Assembly: GCA_025455065.1 (NCBI GenBank) | Contig: JALONG010000001.1 | Coordinates: forward strand, 97,942 to 161,941 | Length of the DNA stretch: 64,000 nucleotides | Direction of reading: 5' to 3' | Source: Candidatus Kapaibacterium sp. | GTDB lineage: Bacteria > Bacteroidota > Ignavibacteria > Kapaibacteriales > UBA4661 | In this document: piece after piece, positions 61,601-64,000 of the stretch | Position numbering within the stretch: the first letter of the stretch is position 1 | How the letters are laid out: each line of letters begins with the position of its first letter | Notes under the pieces: model-generated | The model's database searches: none | Told to the model about the DNA's origin: nothing | What the model saw: only the letters and a program-made list of their open reading frames with translations | Position numbers and translations under genes: made by a program

Positions 61601-64000
61601 GCCACAGCGCCGCCGATGCGGACGGTATCAGCGCCTGTGAAGTTGCTGCCGGAAATAACCAGACTTGCCCCAACACCCGCGCTTGTGGGCGTAAAGCTCG
61701 TGATAACAGGCGGTGCAAGGAAGGTGAAGCCCGCAAGCGAAGCCGCACCTGCCAGCGTCGTAACGCCGACACTACCCGAAGCCGCGCCCGCAGGTACGGT
61801 AGCGGTGATTTGGGTGTCGGAGTTCACCGTAAACACTGCCGAGCGTCCGCCAAACTCCACTGCCAAAGCCGAAGAGAGGTTTGTTCCCGTGATAACGACC
61901 GTCTGCCCGATAGCCGCGCTTGTGGGCGAGAACGCAGTAACCGTCGCCGCCGGAGGCACGAAGGTAAAGCCGTTCAAACTGCTCATACCACCTGCGGTTT
62001 GGACACTAACTGCGCCCGATGAACCTGCCCCAACAACAGCCGTAATCTGGGTTGGGGAGTTTACAACGTAGGAAGCAGCATCAAAAGCACCAAAGCGAAC
62101 ACGAGTAGCCCCCGTGAAGTTTGTTCCCGTCAGCACCACCGTTGTGCCCTGAGCCGCACGGTTTGGCGTGAACGAGGTAATGCGCGGAGCGGGTGGAAGC
62201 GGGATGAAGGTGAAGCCGTTGAGATTCGAGGTTCCGCCTTGCGTGATGACGCGCACCGAACCGGACACTGCCGAAGCGGAGATGTAGGCGTGGATGACGG
62301 AATCGGAAACAACGGTATAGAGCATCGAAACACCACCAAAGCTAACCGTCGAGGCGCTGAGGAAGTTTGTTCCGCGAATGACCACCGTATCGCCCGGACG
62401 GGCGGAGGTGGGGCTGAAGCTACCCATAACCGGCGGTGGCGGGAGTGTATAAGTAAACCCGTTTAACGAAGCCGTACCAAGCGGTGTAGTAACGCTGACC
62501 GCACCAGATGAACCTGCACCGACCTGAGCCGTAATCACCGAATCCGAAACAACGGTAAAGCCGAGTGCCGACACGGTACCAAAACGAACAACGGATGCAC
62601 CTGCAAAGCCTGCGCCGCGAATGGTAACATAATTACCTATGCTGGTTGCAGTTGGGGAGAAGGACGTAATGCTTGTTGTAGGCTGCGTAACGGTAATCGT
62701 TATCGGAGAACTATTCACCGAACCCGCAATGTTGCTTGCTTGTACGGTGAAGGTGTATGTTCCCGCCACCGTCGGTGTTCCCGAAAGAACACCCGTACCA
62801 GAAAGTGTTAAACCTGTCGGCAGTGTTCCGCTTGCGAGACTGTATGTCGGCGCGGGTGTACCGTTGGCGGCAAACGTGTACGAAGTATATGCTGTGCCAA
62901 CTACGCCGCTTGTGGCGGGCACTTGGGCGCTGAACGAAGTCGGAGCTACAGAACTCGGATTAGGGTTCGGGAAATATCCTCCAGGTCCACATATATTCAT
63001 TTTGCGGACATGGGTGTACATACTTGCAATATACAACTCACCATTAGGGTTTAACCCTAAACCCCATGGATACCCTACTCTGGCATTTACGCCATTACCA
63101 TCAATAACTGCTGCTTGATTTCTGGCTCCAGCAATAATGCTCATTGCGCCAGTGGAAGTATTCACAAAACGGATTGTACTACCGTGATAATCCGAAACGT
63201 AGAGATTTCCTGCTGCATCCAAAACAATACCCGAATTCGAGCTATATCCATATATCTCTGCGGGGGAATTATCAACAGCCAGAAGTGTTACCGTACCAGA
63301 AGGAGTGATTTTATGTACACGGTTGTGAGTGCCCAACGCCGGATTTGAACCACTTGCATAAATCGTACCGTCCGAATAAACGACCAATTCATAAATATCG
63401 CCACACCCAGATCCGCAACTTATGGTAGCAATTAAGGTATTTGTTCCAGACGGGCTGATTTTACCGATGTGCGTACCGTCGGTGAAATAGGTGTATCCAG
63501 CATTATCCACTGCCACATCCTGCACATTACCATACACGCCTGTAACATTGGCAATGACAGTAACGATACCGGAGGGGCTTACCTTTTTGATGGTTCTTGC
63601 CTCAGCAAAATATACATTGCCAGAAGCATCCGTACCTAAGCCTGGTGAAAGAAGTTGGCTGGGGTTAGGGTTTGTATAAATCGTTGAAACTACTCCTGCG
63701 GGAGTAATTTTGCGAATCTTCGCTTCGCCTGTTCCAGCCGGACCATCGGTCAGGTAGATATTTCCTGACGCATCAGCGCCCATACCATAGATTCTACCAA
63801 ATTGTGCGCTTGTGCCTGTGCCATCGACAACAGCACTTGCGCCACTTCCGGCAAAGGTTGTTACTGTATACGCGCATATCGGTGCCACAGGAACAGCAAT
63901 CGTAAACGGTGTGCTGCTAATAGAACCTGCACTATTGCTAGCACCAATTACTATCGGTCCGTAGCTGCCGCCTGCCGTCGGTGTACCCGAAAGTTCGCCT
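58696..64000 (-). CDS. secreted NHL and 15x IPT/TIG-repeat protein with T9SS domain (cut by right edge)
   Basis: The frame runs off the right edge without a stop. A Val/Met at 63888 is not the start, because in-frame codons upstream continue an Ig-like sequence (GELSGTPTAGGSYGPIVIGA). The visible part has an Ig-like end, then NHL-type beta-propeller blades (VTTFAGSGASAVVDGTG, GNIYLTDGPAGTGEAK, GNLYVSDYHGSTIRFV). A putative Ig domain (TYSLASGTLPTGLTLSGTGV) follows. Fifteen tandem IPT/TIG domains of about 80 residues come next (consensus F-S-P-T, G-T-N-F-T-G-A, V-S-F-G-G). A T9SS type A domain ends it (FEVFPNPASESVTVSGSGF). Repeats share about half of their positions, so recent duplication is likely. 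Adhesin-like function is inferred. Confidence 0.88.
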   Translation of the reverse strand, partial: GELSGTPTAGGSYGPIVIGASNSAGSISSTPFTIAVPVAPICAYTVTTFAGSGASAVVDGTGTSAQFGRIYGMGADASGNIYLTDGPAGTGEAKIRKITPAGVVSTIYTNPNPSQLLSPGLGTDASGNVYFAEARTIKKVSPSGIVTVIANVTGVYGNVQDVAVDNAGYTYFTDGTHIGKISPSGTNTLIATISCGSGCGDIYELVVYSDGTIYASGSNPALGTHNRVHKITPSGTVTLLAVDNSPAEIYGYSSNSGIVLDAAGNLYVSDYHGSTIRFVNTSTGAMSIIAGARNQAAVIDGNGVNARVGYPWGLGLNPNGELYIASMYTHVRKMNICGPGGYFPNPNPSSVAPTSFSAQVPATSGVVGTAYTSYTFAANGTPAPTYSLASGTLPTGLTLSGTGVLSGTPTVAGTYTFTVQASNIAGSVNSSPITITVTQPTTSITSFSPTATSIGNYVTIRGAGFAGASVVRFGTVSALGFTVVSDSVITAQVGAGSSGAVSVTTPLGTASLNGFTYTLPPPPVMGSFSPTSARPGDTVVIRGTNFLSASTVSFGGVSMLYTVVSDSVIHAYISASAVSGSVRVITQGGTSNLNGFTFIPLPPAPRITSFTPNRAAQGTTVVLTGTNFTGATRVRFGAFDAASYVVNSPTQITAVVGAGSSGAVSVQTAGGMSSLNGFTFVPPAATVTAFSPTSAAIGQTVVITGTNLSSALAVEFGGRSAVFTVNSDTQITATVPAGAASGSVGVTTLAGAASLAGFTFLAPPVITSFTPTSAGVGASLVISGSNFTGADTVRIGGAVAVFTVNSASQITATVPASAASGSVSVRTAYGAASLAGFVFIPSPVITSFTPAVAGAGDVVTINGTNFTGASSVSFGGVPAASFTVVSATRITATLAASGASGDIAVTTPNGTGTRSGFSFAGVPTITAFSPTGATGGDTITITGTNFYGVTTLTFGGTASAAFTVVSPTQIRAVVSPRGSSGVVRLVTPGGAAQLAGFVFTAPAPVITGFTPAAATVEQTVTITGRNFSGDLFTTLAVSFGGRAAARFTVVNDSTITAVVGGGATGSVSVRTPGGTANRTGFTFIPAAPVITGFTPASAPVGATITISGNNFFGTSNVKFGGVTATNLVVVNDSTVTARVAAGTVSGSVSLTTPSGTATVAGFTFISAPVVSSFAPTSASVGDTVTLTGTGFTGATAVRFGGTAASRITVVSDTQILAVVAAGASGAVSVVSPNGTGSLAGFTYLPPAPRVTSFSPTTAAAGTSVVINGNYFTGATSVSFGGTAAASFVVNSATRITAVVAAGSASGAVSVTSPNGTGTLAGFTFLAAPPAMTGFSPTSAPAGGTVLIRGTGFTGATAVRFGGTAAASFTRTGDTLISARVAAGGASGDVSVVTAAGTGLLSGFVFIPAPSITAFSPTSAQQGDTVRLSGTNFTGATAVSFGGAAANVVSISPTQIVVLLGAGASGNASVTTPGGTATRAGFTYIPPGPRITGFTPATATPGTSVVISGSSFTGASSVSFGGVAAASFVVNSATRITAVVPPAALSGAVSVTTPLGTASMVGFTFTPIPAPVITSFTPTTMPTGSTTTTMTINGANFTGATAVSVGGVAVPFTVVSATRITARLTGAITGAVSVTTPGGTATMSGFMLASIFFDPRSSSLTSSEGNTSSQASEEAVAGVSDLDAPPFEVFPNPASESVTVSGSGFAEGRVVRIVVLNTLGQTVMTTQQTMSGRTFQARVELGELGAGAYSAVLSDGAMRRVVRFVVKR

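Noticed and set aside
63888..63888. A GTG/Met start for the IPT protein at 63888
   Set aside because: In-frame codons to the right encode a continuing Ig-like domain, so the true start is outside the window.

Overview
This 64 kb window looks like a chromosomal segment from a Bacteroidota/Chlorobiota-type (FCB group) bacterium, possibly an Ignavibacteria- or Kapabacteria-like lineage. Support: at least four large secreted proteins end in a type IX secretion (T9SS) sorting domain. It also carries several two-component proteins with periplasmic propeller, TPR or 7TM sensor parts, two Crp/Fnr regulators of the type usual in Bacteroidota, and starts that mostly lack a Shine-Dalgarno sequence. The lineage is an inference; there is no rRNA or tRNA in the window to fix it.

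Layout. 0-0.8 kb: 5' part of a dihydroorotase gene cut by the left edge. 1.1-7.7 kb: three-gene minus-strand signalling cluster (TPR histidine kinase, receiver-kinase hybrid, propeller sensor without an output domain). 7.8-10.6 kb: remnant of an aldo/keto reductase gene, two NmrA-like NAD(P)-binding proteins and an HxlR regulator. 10.7-16.2 kb: plus-strand sulfur cluster with a Crp/Fnr regulator, a CstB-like persulfide dioxygenase-rhodanese fusion, thioredoxin, a YeiH-type exporter, a rhodanese lipoprotein, a Tll0287-like haem protein and a cytosolic rhodanese. 16.4-18.0 kb: DUF4260 membrane protein, Crp/Fnr regulator and Uma2 protein. 18.1-30.6 kb: minus-strand polyamine/GABA cluster (gabT, succinate-semialdehyde dehydrogenase, an aminobutyraldehyde/betaine-aldehyde dehydrogenase, potA, potC, potB, potD), interrupted by a UPF0175/DUF3368 toxin-antitoxin pair, small accessory genes and two plus-strand paralogues of a nuclease-like family. 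30.7-32.5 kb: secreted N-formylglutamate-amidohydrolase-like protein coupled to an Lrp regulator. 32.7 kb: MITE-like element. 33-37.3 kb: TPR protein and a LytS/LytR-type two-component pair. 37.5-43.1 kb: GNAT, HxlR, SDR, pirin, SRPBCC, DODA-type dioxygenase, membrane protein and Crp/Fnr. 43.3-64 kb: very large cell-surface or secreted proteins (CUB + Asp-box, an outer-membrane barrel protein, a 3,173-residue mosaic, and a multi-IPT/TIG protein running off the right edge).

How the genes fit together. The polyamine block reads as uptake (PotABCD), then aldehyde oxidation, GABA transamination and succinate formation. The sulfur block reads as reactive-sulfur detoxification with periplasmic and cytoplasmic arms. 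The most unusual feature is a family of 7-bp tandem repeats (GGTTTTT, GGTTGTT, TCATTGG, ACTTGGG and similar) lying directly at the 5' ends of the polyamine genes. One array has 13 intact units immediately upstream of the aldehyde dehydrogenase start codon, and two arrays in the potB-potC gap are inverted relative to each other. The two nuclease-like paralogues sit exactly in these repeat-bearing gaps.
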